Shown here in pieces: positions 9,185-17,006 of a DNA stretch of 64,000 nucleotides. Each line of letters begins with the position of its first letter. Within the stretch, counting starts at the first letter, position 1. Below the pieces are notes generated by a model that ran no database searches, had not been told where the DNA came from, and worked only from the letters and a program-made list of their open reading frames with translations. Source of the stretch: Aquisphaera insulae. GTDB lineage: Bacteria > Planctomycetota > Planctomycetia > Isosphaerales > Isosphaeraceae. The translations under genes were made by a program, and so were the position numbers. Location of the stretch: positions 51,888 through 115,887 of the forward strand of contig NZ_JAALJH010000019.1 in NCBI RefSeq assembly GCF_011064615.1, in the 5' to 3' direction.

Positions 9185-10149
9185 GTCCCCCCCTCGGCGC
9201 CGGGGCCATCGTCGGGTGCATAGGAAATCTCCAGCCCCGAGAGGATCCTTTCGACTCGTTCCTGCACCGCGCGGATGAGCTCGATGGTCGAATCGTCGAA
9301 GACGCCCGGCCAGAGCTCCGTGAGCAGGACCTGCGACTCCAGGGCCAGCCGATGGAGGGAGTATGAGAGGCGTCTCTCGAGGAGGTTCACCCCGCGAAGC
9401 TCCGCCTCGACCTGATCGAGCGCCCGCAACAGCTCCTCGCCCTTCTCGGGCCGAACCTGCCGGCCGGCGCGAAGCGCGGGCAAGAAATCCTCGGACGACG
9501 GTTCGTCGGTCCCGAGGCCGCGGATCACGACGTCCCTGGCCGATTCGCTGAGCACGTCGGGCCTGATCCTTTCGGAAATGCGCGGTTCTCCCTGCGGCCG
9601 AGAGCGCTCGATGCGGACCACGGGCGGAGCGTCGGGGCTTCCCTGGCCGTCCGCCTCCCCGTCGATCGCGTCGTCGGGGTCGAGAAAGCGGACGTCGTGG
9701 ATGGGGACGGTCAGGGCGGCCCCGGAGTCGAGGCTGTCGTCATCGGTCGGATGAGTCGCCGGCGAGAACTCCGCGGATTCGGACTTCTCCCGCCATTCCG
9801 CCAGATAGTCCGGGTCGTCGGCGATGGCGTTCAGGCCCTCGAGCTTTCCCCGGCGGGCCTCGGACTCGGCGACCTGGCTCCGGTAGCTCTCGTCGTCGAT
9901 GGCTCGAGAGAGGAGGCCGGCGCAGTAGTCCGAAAGCGAGGCTGCGCCGGCCTTCTCGGCCAGGATCTGCGCCCGGTCGAGCGTCGCGGTCTTGACGTGG
10001 AGGATGATCCGCTGGGGCTCCTCCCCGGCGGCGGGGATCCGGTACTCGCCCGATCGGAAGACGGGAGGGAGCCGGCTCCATCGCGAGTAGGGGTCGCGCC
10101 GGGTGGCACGCCGCTGGTTCCTGTCGCCCTGGTTGGGGTCGTTCTGCAT
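9181..10149 (-). CDS. Unknown protein encoded inside the glycolate oxidase operon
   Basis: 322 aa, not recognised. The N-terminus is basic and polar. Residues ~45-90 ('IILHVKTATLDRAQILAEKAG...LSDYCAGLLSRAI') have a strand followed by two helices, reminiscent of the ribbon-helix-helix or plasmid-stability type (inference only). The middle (130-230) is acidic and low in complexity, and the C-terminal ~80 residues are predicted helical ('RPEKGEELLRALDQVEAELRG...LSYSLHRLALESQVLLTELW'). It lies between glcD (19-base gap) and glcE (4-base overlap), so it must be co-expressed with them. It could be a regulator or an assembly factor. No catalytic motif is seen. Confidence 0.7.
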   Translation of the reverse strand: MQNDPNQGDRNQRRATRRDPYSRWSRLPPVFRSGEYRIPAAGEEPQRIILHVKTATLDRAQILAEKAGAASLSDYCAGLLSRAIDDESYRSQVAESEARRGKLEGLNAIADDPDYLAEWREKSESAEFSPATHPTDDDSLDSGAALTVPIHDVRFLDPDDAIDGEADGQGSPDAPPVVRIERSRPQGEPRISERIRPDVLSESARDVVIRGLGTDEPSSEDFLPALRAGRQVRPEKGEELLRALDQVEAELRGVNLLERRLSYSLHRLALESQVLLTELWPGVFDDSTIELIRAVQERVERILSGLEISYAPDDGPGAEGGT

Positions 10150-10168
10150 GATCTTGCCCGTTCGATAT

Positions 10169-11641
10169 TCAGGCCGGGGACCGCCGGCCCGGCGCGGCCC
10201 GCTCGATGCAATGCCCCCCGGTCGGGAGCAACTTCGACGGGCTGCATCGGCCGTCCGGGTTGAGGCTATCGCGGATCGCCACCATCGCCGCCAGGTCCTC
10301 GGGGGAGAAGAGCCGGGGCATCAGGGCCATCTTCTCGACCCCGATGCCGTGCTCGCCCGTGACCGACCCGCCGAGCCGGATGCACTCCTCGAGGATCTCG
10401 TGGCTGGCGAGGAGGACCCGGCCGACCTGCCCCGGGTCGGTCTCGTCGAAGAGGAGGATCGGATGGATGTTCCCGTCGCCGGCGTGGAACACGTTCGCGA
10501 TCCGGATATCGTGCCGCCGCGAAACGTCCTGGATGAACCGGAGGATATCCGGCAGCCGGGTCCTGGGCACGACGCCGTCCTGGGTGCAGAAGGTGGGGCT
10601 GAGCCGGCCGATCGCCCCGAATGCGGACTTGCGGCTCTTCCAGATCGCGACGTACTCCGGCTCCTTGCGGGTCCGCCACGCGAGGGAACGCTCGACGCGG
10701 CCCCCGCGCCCCTCGACGATCGCCGCGATGGCCCGGGCCTCGGCATCCAGGCCCGCATCGATGCCATCCACCTCGATGATCAGGACCGCGCCGGCTTCCG
10801 TGGGGAAGCCGAAGCCGAAGGCCTGTTCGACCGCCTGGATCATCAGGTTGTCCAGCATCTCGAGCGCCGCGGGGACGATGCCGGCCGCGATGATGCCGCT
10901 GACCGCCTCGGTCGCGGCCTCCACCGTGTCGAAGACGCCCAGCAAGGTGCGGCCCGCCTCCGGGTCGCGGGTCAGGCCGACCGTCACCTGGGTGACGACG
11001 CCGAACGTCCCCTCGCTGCCGACCACGAGCCCGGCGAGATCGTAGCCGGGCGGATCCGGCGTGATTCCCCCCACGTCGACGACCGATCCATCGGGGAGGA
11101 CCAGCCGGACGCCGCGGACGTGATTCACCGTGACCCCGTACTTCAGGGTATGCGGCCCCCCCGAGTTCGTCGCGACGTTGCCGCCGATCGTGCAGGCCGT
11201 CTGACTCGATGGGTCGGGGGCGTAGTGGAAGCCTCGCCCCGCGAGCGCACGCGTGAGCCAGACGTTCACCACGCCGGGCTCGACGATCGCGTACCGATCG
11301 CGGACGTTGATCTCGAGGATCTGCTTCATCCGGGTCAGGCAGATCATCACCCCGCCGCCGACGGCCAGGGTCCCCCCCGCCAGGCTCGTCCCCGCTCCCC
11401 TCGGCACGAACGGCACATCCAGGCGGTTGCAGAGCTTCACGATCTCGACCACGTGGTCCGTGCCGGTGGGAAAGACGACGGCGTCGGGAATGTTCCGGTT
11501 GATCGTGAACCCGTCGCATTCGTAGACGAGCCGCTCCTGTCGGTCGTGCAGGACGTTCTCCGCGCCGACGATCGCCGTCAAGTCGGCGATCAGGCGCCCC
11601 GACTGCACGGATGTGGACGAGGTCACGGCGTGCGGGGCCAT
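10169..11641 (-). CDS. glcD: Glycolate oxidase FAD-linked catalytic subunit
   Basis: 490 aa. An FAD-binding PCMH domain spans residues ~45-230, with 'VPRGAGTSLAGGTLAVGGGVMI', 'IGGNVATNSGGPHTLKYGVT' and 'GSEGTFGVVTQVTVGL'. The C-terminal FAD-oxidase domain ends with 'NVFHAGDGNIHPILLFD' and 'GGSVTGEHGIGVEKM', where the His residues of the active site lie. This matches GlcD, which oxidises glycolate (and D-lactate in some relatives) to the 2-oxo acid. It is the first gene of the glc unit. The presence of glcE and glcF downstream argues for glycolate rather than D-lactate dehydrogenase. Confidence 0.95.
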   Translation of the reverse strand: MAPHAVTSSTSVQSGRLIADLTAIVGAENVLHDRQERLVYECDGFTINRNIPDAVVFPTGTDHVVEIVKLCNRLDVPFVPRGAGTSLAGGTLAVGGGVMICLTRMKQILEINVRDRYAIVEPGVVNVWLTRALAGRGFHYAPDPSSQTACTIGGNVATNSGGPHTLKYGVTVNHVRGVRLVLPDGSVVDVGGITPDPPGYDLAGLVVGSEGTFGVVTQVTVGLTRDPEAGRTLLGVFDTVEAATEAVSGIIAAGIVPAALEMLDNLMIQAVEQAFGFGFPTEAGAVLIIEVDGIDAGLDAEARAIAAIVEGRGGRVERSLAWRTRKEPEYVAIWKSRKSAFGAIGRLSPTFCTQDGVVPRTRLPDILRFIQDVSRRHDIRIANVFHAGDGNIHPILLFDETDPGQVGRVLLASHEILEECIRLGGSVTGEHGIGVEKMALMPRLFSPEDLAAMVAIRDSLNPDGRCSPSKLLPTGGHCIERAAPGRRSPA

Positions 11642-11901
11642 GGAACGGGCCTCCGGGGCTCGGTCTGGGGAGTCCTGACGTCAATCGTAACCGCCCGTCG
11701 GGGCCTTGTCAGGAAGGTACGGCGAGGAGTCGCGGAGAAGGCCGGTCCGGGTCGCCGGCCCGTTGGAAGCGTGTGAACGCCCTGGACCACGCAACCACCT
11801 TGTCGATTGTCCGGGATTCGAGTAGCCTCCCCGCGGAAATCGGGAACGACGGGAGAGTGCGGCAAGTGCCGACCGGAATGGTCGGAATCGAGGAGGCCGG
11901 C

Positions 11902-13170
11902 ATGGATGCCAGCGTCCGGGAAGCGGATACGGCGAAGCGAGATCGGGCCGGGATGCTGGTGGCGCCCGAGCGCGGGGCGATGGCGGCTCAGCCGGCGGAG
12001 GGCCCGATCGCCGGGCTTCGGGTGGCACTCGTGCACGACTGGCTGACCGGCATGCGGGGCGGCGAGAAGTGCCTGGAGGTCCTCTGCCGCGCCTTCCCGG
12101 ACGCGACGCTCTACACGCTCCTTCACCGGAAGGGCTCGACCAGCTCCGTGATCGAACGCATGGCGATCCGGACCTCCGGGCTCCAGTCGATCCCCGGCGT
12201 CTTCCGCCACTACCGCCACCTGCTCCCCGTGATGCCGATGGCGTCGCGGGCCTGGAAGCCTCGCGACGTGGACGTGGTGATCAGCCTCAGCCACTGCGTC
12301 GCCAAGGCGGTTCGGGTGCCGGCCGGCGTCCCGCACATCTGCTACTGCTTCACCCCCATGCGGTACGCCTGGGATGGCCGCGAGGCCTACCTCGAAAGCT
12401 GGCGTCGGCGACCCGTCCGGCTCGCGGCGGCGCGGTTCTTCCTGGAGCGGCTTCGCCGGTGGGACGAACGGACGTCGAGGCGGGTCACTCATTTCGTGGC
12501 GATCTCCGAGACGATTCGGGACCGAATCGCGGCCTGCTACCGGCGAGATAGCCGGGTGATCCCTCCTCCCGTCGACACCGATTTCTACACGCCCGCGGGA
12601 CCCCAGGAATCCTCCAGCCGGGAGGACTTCTACCTGGTCGTCTCCGCACTCGTCCCTTACAAGCGCGTCGACCAGGCCGTCGCCGCCTGCAGTCGCCTGG
12701 ACAGGCCGCTCGTCGTGATCGGCGCGGGGCCGGAACGGCCCAGGCTGGAGGCGATGGCGGGACCGACGGTGCGGTTCCTGGGGTGGCAGTCCGACGAGGC
12801 CATCCGCGACCATTACCGGCGTTGCCGCGCCCTCCTCTTCCCGGGCGAGGAGGACTTCGGGATCGTGCCCGTCGAGGCCCTTGCCTGCGGCACGCCCGTC
12901 ATCGCCCTGGGCCGCGGAGGGGCCGCGGAGACGGTCGACAACTCGGTGGGCCGGCTCTACGGCGAGCCCACGATCGAATGCTTGATGGCGAGCCTCCAAT
13001 CGTGGGAAATGGCGGGATGTCCCCACGATCCCCGGCACGCTCGGGGTCGCGCCGAGGAGTTCGCCCTGGGGGTCTTCACGCGCCGAATCCTCGGGCTCAT
13101 CGGCGAGGTCGCCGGCCCGTCGAAACCCGGCGTCCCGCCGCGGCCCCACCTCGCGCTGGATCGCCCGTGA
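11902..13170 (+). CDS. Glycosyltransferase family 4-like protein
   Basis: 422 aa from the ATG at 11902, preceded by AGGAGG; the frame is open further upstream but lacks coding character. The core starts with 'LRVALVHDWLTGMRGGEKCLEVL', typical of GT4 mannosyl-type transferases. It continues with 'ICYCFTPMRYAWD' and the C-terminal GT-B domain: 'YLVVSALVPYKRVDQAV', 'VVIGAGPERPRLE', and 'FPGEEDFGIVPVEALACGTPVIA', where the EDFGIVPVE Glu residues contact the nucleotide sugar. It is likely cytoplasmic or membrane-associated and active in polysaccharide synthesis. The acceptor and sugar cannot be told from the sequence. Confidence 0.88.
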   Translation: MDASVREADTAKRDRAGMLVAPERGAMAAQPAEGPIAGLRVALVHDWLTGMRGGEKCLEVLCRAFPDATLYTLLHRKGSTSSVIERMAIRTSGLQSIPGVFRHYRHLLPVMPMASRAWKPRDVDVVISLSHCVAKAVRVPAGVPHICYCFTPMRYAWDGREAYLESWRRRPVRLAAARFFLERLRRWDERTSRRVTHFVAISETIRDRIAACYRRDSRVIPPPVDTDFYTPAGPQESSSREDFYLVVSALVPYKRVDQAVAACSRLDRPLVVIGAGPERPRLEAMAGPTVRFLGWQSDEAIRDHYRRCRALLFPGEEDFGIVPVEALACGTPVIALGRGGAAETVDNSVGRLYGEPTIECLMASLQSWEMAGCPHDPRHARGRAEEFALGVFTRRILGLIGEVAGPSKPGVPPRPHLALDRP

Positions 13171-13351
13171 GAGGCCATCCCGGGCCGCCTCCTCCCGGGC
13201 CTCCGCGAGGGAACGTGACGGGTCCGGCACAATTCTGACGGCCGTGATCAATCTCTTGCCCCTACCCGGTCGGTTTGTCGCTAGAATCCATAGATGCTGC
13301 CCTGGGGAGTTAGCATCCGGTTCGGGCGGCCACACGCCTGGGAGGTCCAAG

Positions 13352-14509
13352 ATGTCGCCTCTTCGTGCCTTGATCCTAGCCGCGGCGACCGCCCTGGTCG
13401 CGGGCTCGACCGTTGTTTATGCCCAGGATTCGCCCGATCCGCCCGCCCGGGGCCAGCGGGGTGGTCGGGGGCCGGGCGGTCCCGGAGGACCCGGCGGATT
13501 CGGCGGCCCCGGCGGCTTCGGCATGGGTGGCTTCGGCATGGGCGGCTTCGGCATGGGCGGCCCCGGCGGGGGGGGCGGCGGCGGGGAGACGATGCTCCTT
13601 AGCTACACCAGCGTCCAGAAGGATCTGAAGCTGACGGAGAAGCAGAAGACCAAGGTGCAGAGCCTTCAGACCGCGTGGCAGACCAAGATGCGGCAGGCGT
13701 TCAGCAGGAACCGACCCGGCGGCGGGAACCGGAATCAGAATCGCGAGCAGGCCCGCGAGGCCATGGAGAAGCAGCGCGAGGCGTTCGCGAAGCAGGCCAA
13801 GGAGCATGAGGCGGAGGTCCTCAAGGTCCTCGACAAGACCCAGCAATCGCGACTCTCTCAAATCAACCTTCAGAACCAGGGCGTCTTCGCGGTGGCGAAC
13901 CCGACCACGGCCAAGGCCCTGAAGTTGACCGAGGAACAGAATGCCAAGGTCAAGGAAGCCCTGGACGAGATGCGGACCGCCACGCGAGAGGCGTTCCCGG
14001 GCCGCGGCGGGCGCGGCCGGGGCGGGCCCGGCGGCGAGGGGGGCGGTCAAGGCGGCGGCCCTCCGGGTGACGAGGGAGGCCCTCCGGGCGGCGGTGGCTT
14101 CGGCGGCGGCCCTCCGGGCGAAGGTGATGGCCCCGGCGGCGACGGCGCGGGTCCCGGTGGCGGTGCGAATCGGCCCAACTTCGACCCGGAGGAGATGCGA
14201 GCCCGATTCGAGAAGGTTCGCGAGATCATGACCAAGGCCCGCGAGACGGCCGAGGAGAAGATCGGCGCCGTCCTGACCAGCGAGCAGAAGGACGAGTTCG
14301 CGAAGATGAAGGGGAAGGCGTTCGACACGGCGACCCTGCGGATGCCACCGGGTGGACCCGGCGGACGCGGTGACAACGCCAACGGCAACAACCGCGGGAA
14401 CGCCCGGAACCGGAACACGCGCAACAATCGCACGCGCGGCAATGCGAATGCTCAGGGCGACCAGGAAGGTGGTGGCGGCGGCGGCGACCCGACCGCTCAG
14501 CCGGAGTGA
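13352..14509 (+). CDS. Exported glycine-rich protein with LTxxQ (Spy/CpxP-like) motifs
   Basis: 385 aa from the ATG at 13352, preceded by GGAGG. A signal peptide occupies ~1-25 with cleavage after 'VVYAQ'. A Gly-rich segment (35-85) holds three GGFGM-type repeats. It is followed by helical segments with 'LKLTEKQKTKVQSLQ' and 'LKLTEEQNAKVKEAL' and a third, weaker 'VLTSEQKDEFAKM'. Such LTxxQ pairs define periplasmic Spy/CpxP-type proteins. A second long Gly/Pro-rich spacer (~215-270) and an Asn/Arg-rich tail end the protein. The role may be envelope stress or chaperone-like (inference). A strong terminator follows. Confidence 0.8.
   Translation: MSPLRALILAAATALVAGSTVVYAQDSPDPPARGQRGGRGPGGPGGPGGFGGPGGFGMGGFGMGGFGMGGPGGGGGGGETMLLSYTSVQKDLKLTEKQKTKVQSLQTAWQTKMRQAFSRNRPGGGNRNQNREQAREAMEKQREAFAKQAKEHEAEVLKVLDKTQQSRLSQINLQNQGVFAVANPTTAKALKLTEEQNAKVKEALDEMRTATREAFPGRGGRGRGGPGGEGGGQGGGPPGDEGGPPGGGGFGGGPPGEGDGPGGDGAGPGGGANRPNFDPEEMRARFEKVREIMTKARETAEEKIGAVLTSEQKDEFAKMKGKAFDTATLRMPPGGPGGRGDNANGNNRGNARNRNTRNNRTRGNANAQGDQEGGGGGGDPTAQPE
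13514..13558 (+). repeat. Three tandem 15-bp repeats inside the Gly-rich exported protein gene
   Basis: The unit GGCTTCGGCATGGGY occurs three times head to tail, encoding GFGMG units. The copies differ only at the last base, which suggests recent slippage expansion. Confidence 0.85.
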
Positions 14510-14539
14510 TCCTGTCGGCTTCGGCCTTCGGTGAATGAG

Positions 14540-14571
14540 AAGGGCGAGATGATTTCCGTCATCTCGCCCTT
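14540..14571. terminator. Bidirectional hairpin terminator
   Basis: A perfect 13-bp stem, AAGGGCGAGATGA paired with its complement, closes a 6-base loop. It lies between the convergent exported-protein gene (+) and the sulfotransferase gene (-). A short T-rich run follows on the plus strand. Confidence 0.85.
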
Positions 14572-14613
14572 CGTCTTATTCGAGCCATCCCGGTCCGTCG
14601 GAGGGCTTCAATT

Positions 14614-15186
14614 TCATCCGGCGGGCTTGCGATTGCGGTAGAGCGAGGGGTCCACGGCCTCCGCCATGGCGGCCACGTCGAGGGCCCCGCCGAGGAACTC
14701 GTTGATCCGACTCGCCTGGGCTTCCGGATCCTTCACCAGGTCCGAGTATCGGATGTAAAGGACCTGCATGTTCGGCTGCTGGGCGAGCCAGGCCCGGAGC
14801 CGGGACAGGTGCTTCACGAACGCCGCCTTGATGTCGTCGCGAGGGCCCGCCTCGCGGTTCAGGCGATCCAGCATCTTCTCCTGCGAGGCGAGCATCTCGT
14901 CGAGGTCGCGCTCCATGAAGACGATGCGGTACTCCTCCCCGGCCGGCAGGTCGAAGAGGAGCTGAGAGACCATCTTCACGGACTTGCCTCGGACCTCGGG
15001 GATCCACGAGGCGTCCTGCTTGATCTTCTTGACCTGCTCGAATTCGTAATAGCCGCGCGGGTTGTCGGTGTCCGGCGTGCGGATGTTGTCCGTGACGGCC
15101 CGCACGCCGCCACGGTCGAGCATCTGCATCATCAGCGAGGTGCCGGACCGTGGCAGGCCGGAAACGATGACGATCTCCGTGTCCAT
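14614..15186 (-). CDS. Sulfotransferase family protein
   Basis: 190 aa. The N-terminal 'IVSGLPRSGTSLMMQML' is the 5'-phosphosulfate (PAPS) binding loop of sulfotransferases, and 'YRIVFMERDLDEMLASQ' carries the 3'-phosphate-binding RDxxD-type element. The C-terminal 'MQVLYIRYSDLVKDPEAQA' also fits. At 190 aa it is short but typical of the small bacterial sulfotransferase-like proteins. It would transfer sulfate from PAPS to a carbohydrate or other acceptor; the acceptor is unknown. It lies 49 bases downstream of rplS on the same strand and may be read through from the ribosomal unit. Confidence 0.82.
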   Translation of the reverse strand: MDTEIVIVSGLPRSGTSLMMQMLDRGGVRAVTDNIRTPDTDNPRGYYEFEQVKKIKQDASWIPEVRGKSVKMVSQLLFDLPAGEEYRIVFMERDLDEMLASQEKMLDRLNREAGPRDDIKAAFVKHLSRLRAWLAQQPNMQVLYIRYSDLVKDPEAQASRINEFLGGALDVAAMAEAVDPSLYRNRKPAG

Positions 15187-15234
15187 GACGCGCGTGCCTC
15201 CGTTCGGTGAGGAGAGCGATCGATCGGGATCCGA

Positions 15235-15696
15235 TCACTTCGCCTTGGCGGCGGACGCCTCGGCCTTGGCCTTCCTGGTGGCGGCCTTCGCGGCCTTCCG
15301 CTCGGCCTTGGCCGCGGCCTTCGCCTCGGTCTCGGCGGCGGTGGTCACCGCGAACCGCTCCTTGAGCCGGACGGCCTTGCCCGACCGCTCGCGGAGGTAG
15401 TAGAGCTTGGCCCGGCGGACCTTGCCCGACCGCTTCACCACGATGTCCGCGATCCGCGGCGAATGGACCGGGAACTTCCGCTCCACGCCCTCGCCCTGGA
15501 CGATCCGGCGGACGACGAACATCTCGCGCGTGCCGCTGCCGGAGCGGGCGATCACCACGCCGTTGTAGACCTGGATGCGCTCCTTGTCGCCTTCCAGGAT
15601 CCGGACGTGGACGTCCACGGTGTCGCCGATCTCGAACTTGGGCACGGTCGGCTTCAGGGAGGTCTCTTCGACCAGGGTCATCAGGCGGTTCTGCAT
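15235..15696 (-). CDS. rplS: 50S ribosomal protein L19 with Ala/Lys-rich tail
   Basis: 153 aa from the ATG at 15696, preceded by AGGAAAG; the in-frame upstream extension is not conserved. Residues ~1-115 contain '[22 protein letters not shown]', 'YNGVVIAR', '[12 protein letters not shown]' and '[21 protein letters not shown]', the core of L19, which sits at the 30S-50S interface. The last ~35 residues are an Ala/Lys/Glu repeat of histone-H1-like composition, which is absent from most L19 proteins of ~115 aa. It is the fourth gene of ffh-rpsP-trmD-rplS. Confidence 0.97.
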   Translation of the reverse strand: MQNRLMTLVEETSLKPTVPKFEIGDTVDVHVRILEGDKERIQVYNGVVIARSGSGTREMFVVRRIVQGEGVERKFPVHSPRIADIVVKRSGKVRRAKLYYLRERSGKAVRLKERFAVTTAAETEAKAAAKAERKAAKAATRKAKAEASAAKAK

Positions 15697-15767
15697 CGCA
15701 CTTTCCTTTCCCGGCACCGTCGGCGGTTCTCGACGCTCGCGGACGGGGGCTCGATTCCGAGGATCAT

Positions 15768-16454
15768 TCAAGGCGTAGGATTCGGGGGCGGTGAGGGCCG
15801 GCGGTGCTCCCGTCGCCAGCGGGCAATGGCGGCGTGGTCGCCGCCGAGCAGGACGTCGGGCACGGCCCTTCCCCGGAACTCCCGGGGCCGCGTGTACTGG
15901 GGATACTCGAGGCCCCCGTCGGGGCCGAAAGACTCATCCACGGCACTCTGGTCGTCGCCGAGCACCCCGGGGACCAGTCGGACGACGGCGTCGATGACGA
16001 CCATGGCCGCGACCTCTCCTCCGGATAGCACGTAGTCGCCGACCGAGAGCAGGCGCGGCGAGAGGGTCTCCAGGATCCGCTCGTCGAAGCCCTCGTACCG
16101 GCCGCAGAGGAGGATGAGCCGGCGCCGGGTGGCGAGTTCCGCCACGGCGTCCTGGGTCAACCTGGGCCCCTGCGGAGAGAGGGCGATCAGCTCTCCGTCC
16201 GGCTCCGCGACGGCCCGCACGGCCTCCGCGGCGGCGACGACCGGGGGGGCCATCAGGACCATCCCCGGCCCCCCCCCGAACGGCCGGTCGTCCACCTGCT
16301 TGTGCTTGCCCTCCGCCCAGTCGCGGAGGTCCCAGCGCTCGATCGCGACGAGCCCCTTGTCGATCGCCCGGCGCACGATCGTCTGACCGAGGAATCCGTC
16401 CAGGATGGCCGGGAACAGGGTCAGGACATCGATGCGGAGCGTGGGCGAGGCCAT
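15768..16454 (-). CDS. trmD: tRNA (guanine37-N1)-methyltransferase
   Basis: 228 aa. The N-terminal '[15 protein letters not shown]' and '[24 protein letters not shown]' and the trefoil-knot '[13 protein letters not shown]' and '[31 protein letters not shown]' are diagnostic of TrmD, the SPOUT-fold enzyme that makes m1G37 and prevents +1 frameshifting. The ATG at 16454 lies 20 bases after the rpsP stop, leaving no room for rimM, which usually sits here. Its C-terminal domain is slightly shorter than the ~250-aa average. Confidence 0.97.
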   Translation of the reverse strand: MASPTLRIDVLTLFPAILDGFLGQTIVRRAIDKGLVAIERWDLRDWAEGKHKQVDDRPFGGGPGMVLMAPPVVAAAEAVRAVAEPDGELIALSPQGPRLTQDAVAELATRRRLILLCGRYEGFDERILETLSPRLLSVGDYVLSGGEVAAMVVIDAVVRLVPGVLGDDQSAVDESFGPDGGLEYPQYTRPREFRGRAVPDVLLGGDHAAIARWRREHRRPSPPPNPTP

Positions 16455-16474
16455 GGCGGTCGCGAGCTCCCGCC

Positions 16475-16792
16475 TCAGTTCGCCTCGGTGGCGGCCGGGG
16501 CCGGGGTAGCCGGCTTGGGCAGCGCCCACGGCTCGCCCGGGGCCGGCTTCTTCACGCCGTGCTTGCGGAGCAACGCCGAGACCTTCTCCGACGGCTGCGC
16601 GCCCACGCCCAGCCAGTAGCGAAGGCGATCGACGTTCAGGACCGTCTGGGTCTCTGCATTGCTGCTCATGGGGTCATAGTGCCCCAGCTCCTCGATCGAG
16701 CGTCCATCCCGCGGGGTGCGGGAATCCATCGCGCAGATCCGGAAGAAAGGGCGATGCCGCCGCCCCATCGACTTCATTCGAATACGAACCAC
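16475..16792 (-). CDS. rpsP: 30S ribosomal protein S16
   Basis: 105 aa. 'VRIRMKSMGRRHRPFFRICAMDSRTPRDGR' and 'IEELGHYDP' are the conserved N-terminal block of S16, and 'LNVDRLRYWLGVGAQPSEKVSALLRKHG' is the second half. An Ala/Pro-rich tail of ~20 residues is added. It acts in early 30S assembly. It is encoded between ffh (215 bases upstream) and trmD. Confidence 0.97.
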   Translation of the reverse strand: MVRIRMKSMGRRHRPFFRICAMDSRTPRDGRSIEELGHYDPMSSNAETQTVLNVDRLRYWLGVGAQPSEKVSALLRKHGVKKPAPGEPWALPKPATPAPAATEAN

Positions 16793-17006
16793 TCGCGTTC
16801 TCCTCTCGCTCGCTGACGTTGATGCCTACCGTTCGTGTCCTGGGAATCGAATTCAATCGCTATGGGCCGCCTGGTGGCGGGGGCCTCGATCCGCCCTCTC
16901 CGGGTCTTGACGGCCATGTCCGCGAGCCCGGCCCTTGCCGCGAGGGCTCGCGCCGCGGGGCCGTCCGGTCCGTTCGCCGGCAGGGGATCGGCGGCCCGTC
17001 GGTCGA

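Noticed and set aside
10103..11776. A 557-codon plus-strand frame
   Set aside because: Antisense to glcD.
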